Source: DATMRS01 sp035566015 (GTDB taxonomy: Bacteria > Pseudomonadota > Alphaproteobacteria > Sphingomonadales > Sphingomonadaceae). From it: a DNA stretch of 64,000 nucleotides. Shown in pieces: positions 52,847-61,225 of this stretch (positions within the stretch are counted from its first letter, which is position 1; each line of letters begins with the position of its first letter). Below the pieces are notes generated by a model, which did not search any database, was not told the DNA's origin, and saw only the letters and a list, made by a program, of their open reading frames with translations. The translations under genes and the position numbers were made by a program. Location: assembly GCA_035566015.1 (NCBI GenBank), contig DATMRS010000020.1, forward strand, positions 248,001 through 312,000. The letters run 5' to 3'.

Positions 52847-52937
52847 CGTCATTCCGACGAAAGTGGGAATCCATGGAGACGGGTCTATCGGTAACGAAGC
52901 AAGTCGCTTCTATGGGTCCCGGCTTCTGCCGGGGCGA
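52847..52937. repeat. Two dispersed palindromic repeats
   Basis: CGTCATTCCGACGAAAGTGG then GAATCCATGG at 52847-52876, and TGGGTCCCGGCTTCTGCC then GGGGCGAC at 52912-52937. Both are degenerate members of the dispersed family, in the gap between convergent genes. Confidence 0.75.
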
Positions 52938-52963
52938 CAGCTGCTGGTGGATCACAAATCCGC

Positions 52964-53584
52964 TCAGAGCAGGCCATGGCGCTCCAGTTCGGCGCGGAGC
53001 GGGCCGGCGGCGGTGAAGACGTGACCCGCCAAGCCTGCTCTCTCCGCCGCTGCCACATTCTCCTGCCGATCGTCGACGAACAGCCCCTCGCCGGGCGCAA
53101 GGTTGAATCGGTCGAGCGCGAGCGCGAAGATCGCCGGGTCGGGCTTTACCAACCGCTCCTCGCCCGAGACGACGATCGCATCGAACAGATTGAACAGGGC
53201 CGCCTCACGTGCGCGGATCGGCGGCCAGAATTCGGCGGAGAAATTGGTGATGGCGAAGAGCGGCACGCCACGCGCCGCGAGTTCGCCGACAAGATCGGCC
53301 ATGCCGGGCACGAGCGCCGGGATCGTCTCCCCGAAGCGCGGCCCGAACGCCTCGATCAGCGCGCGATGCTCCGGGTGACTCGCGATCAGCTCTGCGCTCG
53401 TCTCCGCGAAGGGACGGCCGGCGTCATGCTGGAAATGCCAGTCATGCGTGACGACCCGCGCCAGAAAATCTTCCAGCGCGGCCGTATCGGGAATCAGCTT
53501 CTCGTAAAGGTAGCGCGGGTCCCATTCGACAAGGACATTGCCGATGTCGAAAACAAGGGCGCGCGGCCCCGGAACGCTGCTCAG
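52964..53584 (-). CDS. HAD-family hydrolase, apparently started at CTG and coupled to rpmJ
   Basis: About 206 residues. HAD motif I FDIGNVLVEWDP (nucleophile Asp, here with I-G-N-V-L as in many IA-type phosphatases), motif II FAITNFSAEF, motif III VKPDPAIF with Lys, motif IV FVDDRQENVAAAE. The protein needs sequence upstream of the first ATG (53311), since motif I lies before it. No ATG, GTG or TTG is available there. The best start is CTG 53584, which overlaps the rpmJ stop as CTGA and gives a start SSVPGPRALVFDIGNVL. A lost ATG is the alternative. Confidence 0.82.
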   Translation of the reverse strand: MSSVPGPRALVFDIGNVLVEWDPRYLYEKLIPDTAALEDFLARVVTHDWHFQHDAGRPFAETSAELIASHPEHRALIEAFGPRFGETIPALVPGMADLVGELAARGVPLFAITNFSAEFWPPIRAREAALFNLFDAIVVSGEERLVKPDPAIFALALDRFNLAPGEGLFVDDRQENVAAAERAGLAGHVFTAAGPLRAELERHGLL

Positions 53585-53706
53585 CCCTGACGCGCCTTGA
53601 AGCGGCGATTCGTCTTGTTGATGACGTAGGTACGGCCACGCCGACGGATCACGCGATTGTCGCGGTGACGCCCCTTGAGCGATTTGAGCGAATTGCGGAT
53701 CTTCAT
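53581..53706 (-). CDS. rpmJ: 50S ribosomal protein bL36 (C-minus type)
   Basis: 41 residues, MKIRNSLKSLKGRHRDNRVI then RRRGRTYVINKTNRRFKARQ and G. It lacks the Cys/His zinc ligands, so it is the zinc-free paralogue type. Basic throughout. ATG 53706; stop overlaps the HAD start. It was not in a long reading frame but is unmistakable. Confidence 0.97.
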   Translation of the reverse strand: MKIRNSLKSLKGRHRDNRVIRRRGRTYVINKTNRRFKARQG

Positions 53707-53742
53707 CGCCGGAACGCCTGCCTGTCTGTCTTGCTGAGGTTT

Positions 53743-53949
53743 TTAAGGAAGCGGTCCCCTATGCGGGGGCGGCCGCGAAGTCAAGCTGACTGTGCAGTTA
53801 TCCGCCTTTTCACGGTGCTGCGACAGCCCAATGCCGATCACAACGCCGGACACAAATGTAAGACATATGCTGCCGAACAGCACCACAAGGTACCACGTCA
53901 TTCGGTTTATGGATGCGTCGAGATCACTCTTTGTCGCAGGATCGCTCAT
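53743..53949 (-). CDS. Small single-helix membrane protein, hypothetical
   Basis: 68 residues: polar start MSDPATKSDLDASINRMTWY, one membrane segment (LVVLFGSICLTFVSGVVIGI), polar tail. The ribosome site is weak. The N-terminal SDLDA pattern resembles short coiled-coil membrane proteins of the DUF1640 kind. It could be a real small gene upstream of rpmJ or a chance frame. Confidence 0.4.
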   Translation of the reverse strand: MSDPATKSDLDASINRMTWYLVVLFGSICLTFVSGVVIGIGLSQHREKADNCTVSLTSRPPPHRGPLP

Positions 53950-54061
53950 GAAACGATATTATCCGCTCTCCCCTTCGTCGCAAGCCCCAACAAAAGACAG
54001 TGGCGCGGCGCGGCGAAGCGGTTACGGTGGCGGTTCGGGTTTGTTGCGAGGGTCATGCGCC

Positions 54062-54658
54062 ATGTCGGGTTCTGCGATCAAGGGACTGATGGCCGGTGCG
54101 ATGCTGGCGCTGGCGGGGTGCGCGGCGCAGGTGCCGCCGGTCCAGGTGACGCGCTTTCACCTCGATCAGCCGATCGCGCGCGGTGACATCGCGGTCGAGC
54201 CGATCGACAAGGCGGCGGCCGATTCGCTGGAATATCGCGTTTATGCCGATGCGGTCGGCCGGACGCTGGGCACGCGGGGCTTCCGCCTCGCGCCCGATCT
54301 GCCGCGTTCCGAACTGGTGGCGGTCGTCGATGTGCGCAGCGGCACGCGCGAGGGGATGCCCGGCCGGTCGCCCGTCTCGATCGGGCTGGGCGGCGGCAGC
54401 TTCGGGGGCGGCGTCGGCCTGGGCGGCGGCATCAGCTTCCCGATCGGCAAGGCGAAATCGGGCACGCTCGTCACCACCGAGTTGTCGGTGCAGATCAAGC
54501 GCCGTTCCGAAGGGACGGTGATCTGGGAAGGCCGTGCGCGGGGCGAGGCGCGCGCCGGAACGCCCTACGGCACGCCCAACGCCATGGCCGACCGGTTGGC
54601 GCAGGCGCTGTTCACGGGCTTTCCCGGCGAATCGGGGCGGACTATCACCGTCAAATGA
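54062..54658 (+). CDS. DUF4136 lipoprotein
   Basis: 198 residues. Lipobox LAGC at Cys ~21 (MSGSAIKGLMAGAMLALAGC). YRVYADAVGRTLGTRGFRLA and RSELVAVVDVRSGTREG are DUF4136-like; a glycine-rich stretch (GLGGGSFGGGVGLGGGISF) sits in the middle. Periplasmic-face lipoprotein, function unknown. Stop overlaps the carboxypeptidase start as ATGA. Confidence 0.8.
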   Translation: MSGSAIKGLMAGAMLALAGCAAQVPPVQVTRFHLDQPIARGDIAVEPIDKAAADSLEYRVYADAVGRTLGTRGFRLAPDLPRSELVAVVDVRSGTREGMPGRSPVSIGLGGGSFGGGVGLGGGISFPIGKAKSGTLVTTELSVQIKRRSEGTVIWEGRARGEARAGTPYGTPNAMADRLAQALFTGFPGESGRTITVK

Positions 54659-55809
54659 GCATGCACGTCTCCGCCGCGTTCGACAGCGGCAATATCGTCG
54701 TCAAGGCAGGCCCGGACACCCTCGGCGCCGACCGGTTCGATCTGGAAATCGCGTCCGACAGCGGTTCCGATTTCTACCAGTGGTTCCATTTCCGCCTGCT
54801 CGGGGCGGCGGGAAAGCTGGTGACGCTCAATATCCTGAACGCGTCCGGCGCGGCCTATCCGGGCGGCTGGCCCGGCTATGCCGCCTGCGTGTCGGAGGAC
54901 AGGGTGACATGGCGGCGCGTCGAGACGGCCTATGCCGACGGCGTCCTCACCATCCGCCATCGCCCGGCGGGCAACAGCGTATGGTTCGCCTATTTCGCGC
55001 CTTATTCGATGGAGCGGCATCACGATCTGGTGGCGCGGATCGCGGGCTGCCCCAGCGTCACCCACGAATCGCTTGGCCGCACGCTCGACGGGCAGGAACT
55101 GGATTGCCTGACGCTGGGCGCCGGCCCGCGCCGGATCTGGCTGCAGGCGCGCCAGCATCCCGGCGAATCGATGGCCGAATGGTGGATGGAAGGCGCGCTC
55201 GAACGGCTTACCGATCCCGGCGACAGCGTCGCGCGCGCGCTGCGGGAGGCGGCGACCTTCCATATCGTGCCGAACGTGAATCCCGATGGTTCACGCCGCG
55301 GTCACCTGCGCACCAATGCGATCGGCGTGAATCTCAACCGCGAATGGCACGCTCCCTCGATCGAGCGCAGCCCCGAAGTGTTCCATATCCTGCGGCGGAT
55401 GGATAAGACGGGCGTCGATTTCGCGATGGACGTGCATGGCGACGAGGCGATCCCCCACGTCTTTCTCGCCGGGTTCGAAGGGATACCCGACTGGACCGAC
55501 GCGCAGGGCGCGCTCTTCTACCGCTATCGGGAGACGCTCGCGCGGCGATCGCCCGATTTCCAGACGGCGAAGGGCTATCCTCCCTCGCCCCCCGGCCGCG
55601 CCAACCTGTCAATGGCGACGAACCAGCTAGCTCAACGCTTCGGTGCGGTGGCGATGACGCTCGAAATGCCATTCAAGGACAATGCCGACCTGCCGGACGC
55701 CGAATATGGCTGGTCACCCGCCCGTTCGAAGCAATTGGCGCGCGATTGCCTGGGTGCGCTGTGGGAGATGATCGGCGACGTGCCCGTGCGCGGGCGCTCA
55801 GCCCCATAG
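54655..55809 (+). CDS. M14-family zinc carboxypeptidase
   Basis: 384 residues. N-terminal beta domain (residues ~1-125) then M14 catalytic domain. Zinc ligands His168 and Glu171 in RQHPGES and His261 in MDVHGDE; substrate site NLNREW at 227-232; catalytic Glu337 in MTLEMPF. The N-terminal domain plus this core resembles cytosolic carboxypeptidases (M14B). No signal peptide, so cytoplasmic. Tail overlaps the dienelactone hydrolase gene by 12 bp, end to end. Confidence 0.92.
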   Translation: MSMHVSAAFDSGNIVVKAGPDTLGADRFDLEIASDSGSDFYQWFHFRLLGAAGKLVTLNILNASGAAYPGGWPGYAACVSEDRVTWRRVETAYADGVLTIRHRPAGNSVWFAYFAPYSMERHHDLVARIAGCPSVTHESLGRTLDGQELDCLTLGAGPRRIWLQARQHPGESMAEWWMEGALERLTDPGDSVARALREAATFHIVPNVNPDGSRRGHLRTNAIGVNLNREWHAPSIERSPEVFHILRRMDKTGVDFAMDVHGDEAIPHVFLAGFEGIPDWTDAQGALFYRYRETLARRSPDFQTAKGYPPSPPGRANLSMATNQLAQRFGAVAMTLEMPFKDNADLPDAEYGWSPARSKQLARDCLGALWEMIGDVPVRGRSAP

Positions 55810-56520
55810 CTCCTCGAAAAAGTCACATAAGGCGCGCCAGGAACGGCGGTCGGCCTTCTCGTCATAGCCGATACCAGGCGCCGCCGATCCCGGCGCGGTG
55901 AAGCCATGCGCGGCGTGGCCATAGAGATGGATCTGCCAGTCGGCGCCCGAGGCGGTGAGTTCGCGGCCCAGCGCGACGCTCGCTTCCGGCCCGGCGAGCG
56001 GATCGTCGAAGCCGTGGAGGACGAGGATGCGCGCGGAAATCGGGGCGGCATTGGCGAAGGGCGGCGCATCGAACACGCCATGCAGGCTCACCACCCCTGC
56101 CACGTCCGCGCCCGACCGTGCGAGGTCGAGCACGCATTTGCCACCGAAGCAGAAACCGATCGCGCCGATCCGCGTGGCGTCAGCCTCAGGCTGGGCACGC
56201 AGTGCGTCCAGCGCCGCCGTCATGCGCGCCTGGAGCACGCGCCGGTCGGCCTCGGCCTCCTGCATCAGCGCGCGGGCGTGCTCGCGATTCGCCTCGGGCC
56301 GGTTTTGTGCGCCATAGACATCAATCGCGAAGCCGACATAGCCCAGCGCCGCCAGCGCCTTCGCCTTTTCGACGTCGAATGCTTTCAGGCCGAGCACGTT
56401 GGGCGCGACCATCACGCCGGGGTGCGGCGCTTCCGCCGCCGTATCCCACGCCAGAACCCCTTCGAACGGGCCGCCCGGCCCTTCGTAGCGGACGGGCCGT
56501 GTCTCGATCGCCATGGTCAT
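55798..56520 (-). CDS. Dienelactone hydrolase family protein
   Basis: 240 residues. Alpha/beta hydrolase: nucleophile Cys124 in IGFCFGGKC, acid Asp172 in HGFDDPLAG, His205 in GHAAHGF. Opening GPFEGVLAWDTAAEAPHPGV is usual for DLH-like enzymes. It cleaves lactones or esters; in catechol breakdown, dienelactone. GGGAG ribosome site before ATG 56520. No aromatic degradation genes nearby, so the substrate is open. Confidence 0.9.
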   Translation of the reverse strand: MTMAIETRPVRYEGPGGPFEGVLAWDTAAEAPHPGVMVAPNVLGLKAFDVEKAKALAALGYVGFAIDVYGAQNRPEANREHARALMQEAEADRRVLQARMTAALDALRAQPEADATRIGAIGFCFGGKCVLDLARSGADVAGVVSLHGVFDAPPFANAAPISARILVLHGFDDPLAGPEASVALGRELTASGADWQIHLYGHAAHGFTAPGSAAPGIGYDEKADRRSWRALCDFFEELWG

Positions 56521-56619
56521 GCTCTCCCTCGGACCGGCAGATCGTGGCACGGTGGCCGGCGGCTGACAATCGCCCCGGCCGTCGCTATGGGCAGGCCGAA
56601 CGCTTCCAGGGAGATCGCC

Positions 56620-57309
56620 TTGCCTCGCCTCGTCCTTATCCGCCACGGCCAATCCGCATGGAATCTCGAGAACCGCTTCACCGGCTGGTGGGACGTCAAT
56701 CTTACCGAAAAGGGCATCGAGGAAGCCCGCGCGGCTGGCGAACTGATGGCGGCGCGCGGCCTCGATTTCGATCGTTGTTTCACCAGTTATCAAACGCGGG
56801 CGATCAAGACGCTCAACCTCGCGCTCGAGGCGATGGGCCGGCTCTGGCTGCCAATGGAGAAGGACTGGCGGCTGAACGAGCGCCATTATGGCGGGCTGAC
56901 CGGGCTCAACAAGGCTGAGACGGCGGCGAAACATGGCGACGAGCAGGTGAAGATCTGGCGTCGCTCGTTCGACGTGCCGCCGCCGCCGATGGAGGCGGGT
57001 AGTCCCTTCGATCTCGCGAACGACCGCCGCTATGCGGGCATCGCCATTCCGGCGACCGAGAGCCTGAAGGACACGATCGCGCGTGTCCTACCTTATTGGG
57101 AGACGACGATCGCTCCAGCGCTGAAGACGGGCGAGCGCGTCCTGATCTCGGCGCACGGCAATTCGCTTCGCGCGTTGGTCAAGCATCTATCGAACATCCC
57201 CGACGCGGAGATTACTGGCCTCGAAATCCCGACCGGCCAGCCGATCGTCTACGAACTGGCCGACGATCTCACCGCGCGGGACCGCTATTATCTCCACGAG
57301 CGCGGCTAA
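56620..57309 (+). CDS. gpmA: 2,3-bisphosphoglycerate-dependent phosphoglycerate mutase
   Basis: 229 residues. Glycolysis: 3-PG to 2-PG. Histidine phosphatase motif LVLIRHGQSAWNLENRFTGW with catalytic His, then YETTIAPALKTGERVLISAH with the second His in SAHGNS. TTG 56620 is the best start: CAGGGAGA lies 6 bp upstream and it gives MPRLVLIRHGQ. An ATG at 56587 would add an 11-residue tail not usual in the family. Confidence 0.95.
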   Translation: MPRLVLIRHGQSAWNLENRFTGWWDVNLTEKGIEEARAAGELMAARGLDFDRCFTSYQTRAIKTLNLALEAMGRLWLPMEKDWRLNERHYGGLTGLNKAETAAKHGDEQVKIWRRSFDVPPPPMEAGSPFDLANDRRYAGIAIPATESLKDTIARVLPYWETTIAPALKTGERVLISAHGNSLRALVKHLSNIPDAEITGLEIPTGQPIVYELADDLTARDRYYLHERG

Positions 57310-57396
57310 GGCCTATTTCGTTTCGGGTTAACAAGGACACATTTTTGTGGTTCGCTCCCGGTGGCTTGATTGCACGCTGACAGGGGAGTGCTTGTT

Positions 57397-58128
57397 ATGC
57401 CATTATCGAAGCGCCTTTTCGCCGAGCTGTTCGGCACCTTTTGGCTGGTTTTCGGCGGGTGCGGCAGCGCCGTGTTCGCCGCAGCCTTTCCTGATCTGGG
57501 CATCGGATTCTTGGGCGTCGCCCTCGCCTTCGGACTCACCTTGCTCACCATGGCCTATTCGGTGGGTCATATTTCGGGCTGTCACCTCAACCCGGCGGTG
57601 ACGATCGGCCTGTGGGCAGGCCGGCGCTTCCCGGCCAAGGACATCCTTCCTTATATCGTGGCGCAGGTGATCGGCGCGATCATCGCCGCTGCCGTCATCT
57701 ATCTGATCGCCAGCGGCCAGCCCGATTTCGTCCTGGCGCCGAACGGGCTCGCTGCGAACGGCTTCGGCGCCAATTCGCCGGGCGGCTATTCGCTGTTGTC
57801 GGCGCTGGTCATCGAAGTGGTACTGACCTTCGGCTTCCTCGTGGTCATCCTGGGATCGACCGATACACGCGCACCGGCGGGCTTCGCGCCGCTCGCCATC
57901 GGGCTGGCGCTGACGCTAATCCACCTCATCGCCATTCCCGTGACCAACACGTCGGTCAATCCGGCGCGGAGCACCGGGCCGGCGCTGCTCGTCGGCGGGC
58001 TGGCGGTGCAGCAACTCTGGATATTCTGGCTGGCGCCGATCGTAGGCGGCATATTGGGTGGCTTCGCCTATCGCGGGCTGGTCGGCGATCCGCCGTCGGC
58101 ACCGCCGATCACCGGCGAAAGCCTCTGA
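57397..58128 (+). CDS. aqpZ: Aquaporin Z-type water channel
   Basis: 243 residues, six membrane helices and two re-entrant NPA loops: SGCHLNPAVTIG and SVNPARSTGPALL. Arg in the second loop and the His/Phe pattern fit the narrow water-only filter of AqpZ. GGGGAG ribosome site before ATG 57397. Confidence 0.95.
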   Translation: MPLSKRLFAELFGTFWLVFGGCGSAVFAAAFPDLGIGFLGVALAFGLTLLTMAYSVGHISGCHLNPAVTIGLWAGRRFPAKDILPYIVAQVIGAIIAAAVIYLIASGQPDFVLAPNGLAANGFGANSPGGYSLLSALVIEVVLTFGFLVVILGSTDTRAPAGFAPLAIGLALTLIHLIAIPVTNTSVNPARSTGPALLVGGLAVQQLWIFWLAPIVGGILGGFAYRGLVGDPPSAPPITGESL

Positions 58129-58209
58129 AGGCTCGGCGCCGGCGCGCAGGGTGATTGCGTCGGCGCGGACCTCGCTTTAAGAGCCTCGCTTTGCGCGAGG
58201 GGGCAGGAC

Positions 58210-58698
58210 ATGGCCGACGCACGGCCGCTCATCGGAATCATCATGGGCAGCCGATCGGACTGGGAGACGATGCGTCACGCCGCCGAGACGCTCGATGCGC
58301 TCGGCGTGGCGCATGAATGCCGCGTCGTTTCCGCACACCGCACCCCCGATCGGCTCTATAGTTATGCCAAGGAAGCCGCCGGACGCGGGCTCGTCGCGAT
58401 CATCGCCGGCGCGGGCGGGGCGGCGCACTTGCCGGGCATGACGGCGGCGATGACGCGGCTGCCCGTGCTAGGCGTTCCCGTCGAATCGAAGGCGCTATCG
58501 GGCATGGACAGCCTGCTGTCGATCGTCCAGATGCCGGCGGGCATTCCGGTGGGCACGCTGGCGATCGGGCGTGCCGGGGCGGTCAATGCCGGTCTGCTCG
58601 CCGCTGCGATCATCGCTACCGCCGATCCCGCGCTGGCTGAACGGCTCGACGCATGGCGCGCGGCACAGACCGAAGCGGTGGGGACCGGGGTGGAATGA
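58210..58698 (+). CDS. purE: N5-carboxyaminoimidazole ribonucleotide mutase
   Basis: 162 residues. Purine synthesis: N5-CAIR to CAIR. GIIMGSRSDWETMRHAAETL and VVSAHRTPDRLYSYAKEAAG (substrate loop), GAGGAAHLPGMTAAMT, ALSGMDSLLSIVQMPAGIPV. Overlaps purK as ATGA. A small hairpin CCTCGC-TTTGC-GCGAGG sits just before its ribosome site. Confidence 0.96.
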   Translation: MADARPLIGIIMGSRSDWETMRHAAETLDALGVAHECRVVSAHRTPDRLYSYAKEAAGRGLVAIIAGAGGAAHLPGMTAAMTRLPVLGVPVESKALSGMDSLLSIVQMPAGIPVGTLAIGRAGAVNAGLLAAAIIATADPALAERLDAWRAAQTEAVGTGVE

Positions 58699-59768
58699 CA
58701 ATCGCACCGGGATCGACGATCGGCATCATTGGGGGCGGCCAGCTTGGCCGAATGCTCGCCATGGCGGCCGCCCGGCTCGGCTATCACTGCCATATCTATT
58801 GCCCCGACGCCGAATCGCCGGCGGGCGAGGTAGCGGCCCGGCTGACCCGCGCCGCCTATGACGATCAGGCGGCGCTGGCCGCCTTCGCCGACAGCGTCGA
58901 CGTCGTCACCTATGAGTTCGAGAATATTCCCGCAGCCCCGATCCAGAGGCTGGCGGCGCGGCGGCTGCTGCATCCCAACGCCCACGCGCTCGCCGTGGCG
59001 CAAGATCGGCTGGCGGAGAAAGAATTCGTCGCCGCCCTCGGCGGGCGGCCCGCGCCGTTCCGCGCGGTCGATTCGGTAAGCGACCTCACCGCCGCGCTGG
59101 TGGCGATCGGCGCGCCGGCGATCCTGAAGACGCGGCGTTTCGGCTATGACGGCAAAGGGCAGGTGCGGATTGCTTCACTGGAGGAAGCTGCGGCGGCGTG
59201 GGACGCAATCAAGGGCGCGCCCGCTATCCTCGAAGGGCTGGTCCGCTTCGATCACGAATTTTCGATTATCGCGGTGCGTGGGGCCGACGGGGCCTTCGCG
59301 ACGTGGGAAGCGCCCGACAATGTCCACCATCATGGTATCCTCGCCACCTCCACCGTGCCCGCCGGCGGCATAATCGCGGCGCAGGCGGAGGAAGCGGCGG
59401 CGCTGGCGAGGAAGGTAGCCGAAGCGCTCGATTATGTCGGAGTGCTGACGCTGGAATTCTTTGCCTCAGCGGAAGGGCCGGTGTTCAACGAAATGGCGCC
59501 ACGTGTCCATAACTCGGGCCATTGGACGATTGAGGGCGCGCTCACCTCGCAATTCGAAAACCATATCCGCGCGATCTGCGGTCTGCCGATCGGGAGCACG
59601 GCGCGTGTCGGCCGTCGCGTGACGATGCGCAACCTCATCGGCGCCGATGTCGACGAATGGCGCGCGGTCTATGACGACCCGTCGGCACGCCTCCACCTCT
59701 ACGGCAAGGCGACGGCGCGGGCCGGTCGCAAAATGGGACACGTCACCCGCCTGGAGCTGACCGAGTAG
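58695..59768 (+). CDS. purK: N5-carboxyaminoimidazole ribonucleotide synthase
   Basis: 357 residues. ATP-grasp enzyme making N5-CAIR from AIR, ATP and bicarbonate. TIGIIGGGQLGRMLAMAAAR, TYEFENIPAAPIQRLAARRL, LKTRRFGYDGKGQVRIASLE and NEMAPRVHNSGHWTIEGALT are all present. Coupled to purE. Confidence 0.96.
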   Translation: MTIAPGSTIGIIGGGQLGRMLAMAAARLGYHCHIYCPDAESPAGEVAARLTRAAYDDQAALAAFADSVDVVTYEFENIPAAPIQRLAARRLLHPNAHALAVAQDRLAEKEFVAALGGRPAPFRAVDSVSDLTAALVAIGAPAILKTRRFGYDGKGQVRIASLEEAAAAWDAIKGAPAILEGLVRFDHEFSIIAVRGADGAFATWEAPDNVHHHGILATSTVPAGGIIAAQAEEAAALARKVAEALDYVGVLTLEFFASAEGPVFNEMAPRVHNSGHWTIEGALTSQFENHIRAICGLPIGSTARVGRRVTMRNLIGADVDEWRAVYDDPSARLHLYGKATARAGRKMGHVTRLELTE

Positions 59769-59865
59769 GGGCCTCTCACCCGTCACTTTCGCAGCGCTTT
59801 ACCGAACCTAAACCTTGGCGAGTGCATTGTCGCCTTTGCGTAACGGTTTCGGGATAACGGCTTCT

Positions 59866-60897
59866 ATGGACAGCGTGCGATCGATCGGCGGCGGGGCGGA
59901 GCCCGATCGGGGCTATCCGCTGGAGGATGAGCCCCGCCCCGATGCACCGCCGGTGATCGGCACCGACGAGCGGCGCATGCATGTGCGCGCCTATAATTAT
60001 TGGGTGTCGCTGCTCGACGGCCGTCCCTTCCCCTCGATCACCGATATCGAACCTGGCGATGTCGAGGATTTCGCTGACAACAGCGTGTTGCTGGACTTCA
60101 CCGGTGGTCCCGATACGCCGCCCGCCATCGTGTTCCTTGGCCGCAAGCTGTGCGCGGAGAGTGGGGCGGAAGAGACGATCCGGTCCACCGCTGAGGTGCC
60201 CGCCGGATCGCTGCTGTCGCGGCTCACCGACCATTATCTGGAGATCATCGCCAATCGCGCGCCGATTGGCTTCGAGGCCGAGTTCGTCAATCGCCGCTCG
60301 GGCACGACGATGTATCGCGGCATTCTGATGCCCTTCTCTGCCAAGGGCGAGGCGATCACCTACGTCTATGGCGTCATAAACTGGAAGGACTCAGCCGAAC
60401 CGGCGCTGACCGAGGAGATCGGCCGGGCGCTGCGCAACGCGCTGCCGGCGGGCAACCTCGTCTGGGCCGACGGGCCGGGCGCGGCAGCGCGCGGCGGCAT
60501 TTTGGCCGAAGCGACCTTCACCGCGCTAATCCAACCCGACCAGCCGGGCGATACGCCGGTCGAACGACGCGGCGGCGCGACATGGAACGGGATCGGCCCC
60601 GGGGCAGCCTATATTCTGCCCGAGGCCGCATTCGGCAAGAATGCCGCCAACGACCGAACAACAAGCGCCATCGCGACGCCTCCCAGTCGCACCGCGACAC
60701 GGGCGCGCTGGCGCGCAGCTAGGGCGGAGGCAGTGCTGCCAGCGCCAGCGGGCGAAGACGGCTGGGCGGCGCGTGCCGGCGAGGACGGATTGCTGCTGCT
60801 TGTCGCGCGACGTGAACCCGATGGATCGATCGCGCTTCTGGCGCCGGTGACGGATGCCGCGACGGTCGATCGCGCGCTGCGCCACGCAGGGAAATAA
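59866..60897 (+). CDS. PAS_5-like domain protein
   Basis: About 343 residues. Residues ~35-185 look like a PAS-type fold of the PAS_5 family found in alphaproteobacteria: AYNYWVSLLDGRPFPSITDI, EPGDVEDFADNSVLLDF, TDHYLEIIANRAPIGFEAEF, MYRGILMPFSAKGEAITYVY. The C-terminal half is Pro/Arg/Ala-rich without a named domain. A TTG at 59815 would extend it; ATG 59866 fits better. No output domain is visible. Probably a cytoplasmic sensor or MopJ-like factor. Confidence 0.7.
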   Translation: MDSVRSIGGGAEPDRGYPLEDEPRPDAPPVIGTDERRMHVRAYNYWVSLLDGRPFPSITDIEPGDVEDFADNSVLLDFTGGPDTPPAIVFLGRKLCAESGAEETIRSTAEVPAGSLLSRLTDHYLEIIANRAPIGFEAEFVNRRSGTTMYRGILMPFSAKGEAITYVYGVINWKDSAEPALTEEIGRALRNALPAGNLVWADGPGAAARGGILAEATFTALIQPDQPGDTPVERRGGATWNGIGPGAAYILPEAAFGKNAANDRTTSAIATPPSRTATRARWRAARAEAVLPAPAGEDGWAARAGEDGLLLLVARREPDGSIALLAPVTDAATVDRALRHAGK

Positions 60898-61225
60898 ACC
60901 AGATAGGTTCTTTTGTTGAAGTGCAGCAGATTGCGGGCTAAATTGAGCCCGTAATGCGTGCCCTTCATTTCTTCGTACAAGCAGAACTCGCCAAACTTCC
61001 ATCGTCATCGCTTGGAGACGGGAATCCACAAAGGCGACGCGCTGGACGACGATGCGGATGGCTTTCCGCTTTCGCTCAAAATGGCGGGAGGAGAGCGGGG
61101 CGCGGTGAGTCGAATGAAGATTTGCCGTGAAGCGATAGCAAAGGACCTACGCAAGCTTGCTCGCAAGCCGGCATGATGGATGATGGTTATAACGCCCGGT
61201 GACGGCGGCACAAAAGGAGTATCCG
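60898..61225. other. Intergenic region before NAD-glutamate dehydrogenase
   Basis: 328 bp, no gene. Contains a hairpin CGGGCT-AAATTG-AGCCCG at 60934-60951 soon after the PAS gene stop (possible weak terminator), and a decayed dispersed repeat near 61010. A GGAG ribosome site at 61215-61219 serves the next gene. Confidence 0.5.
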
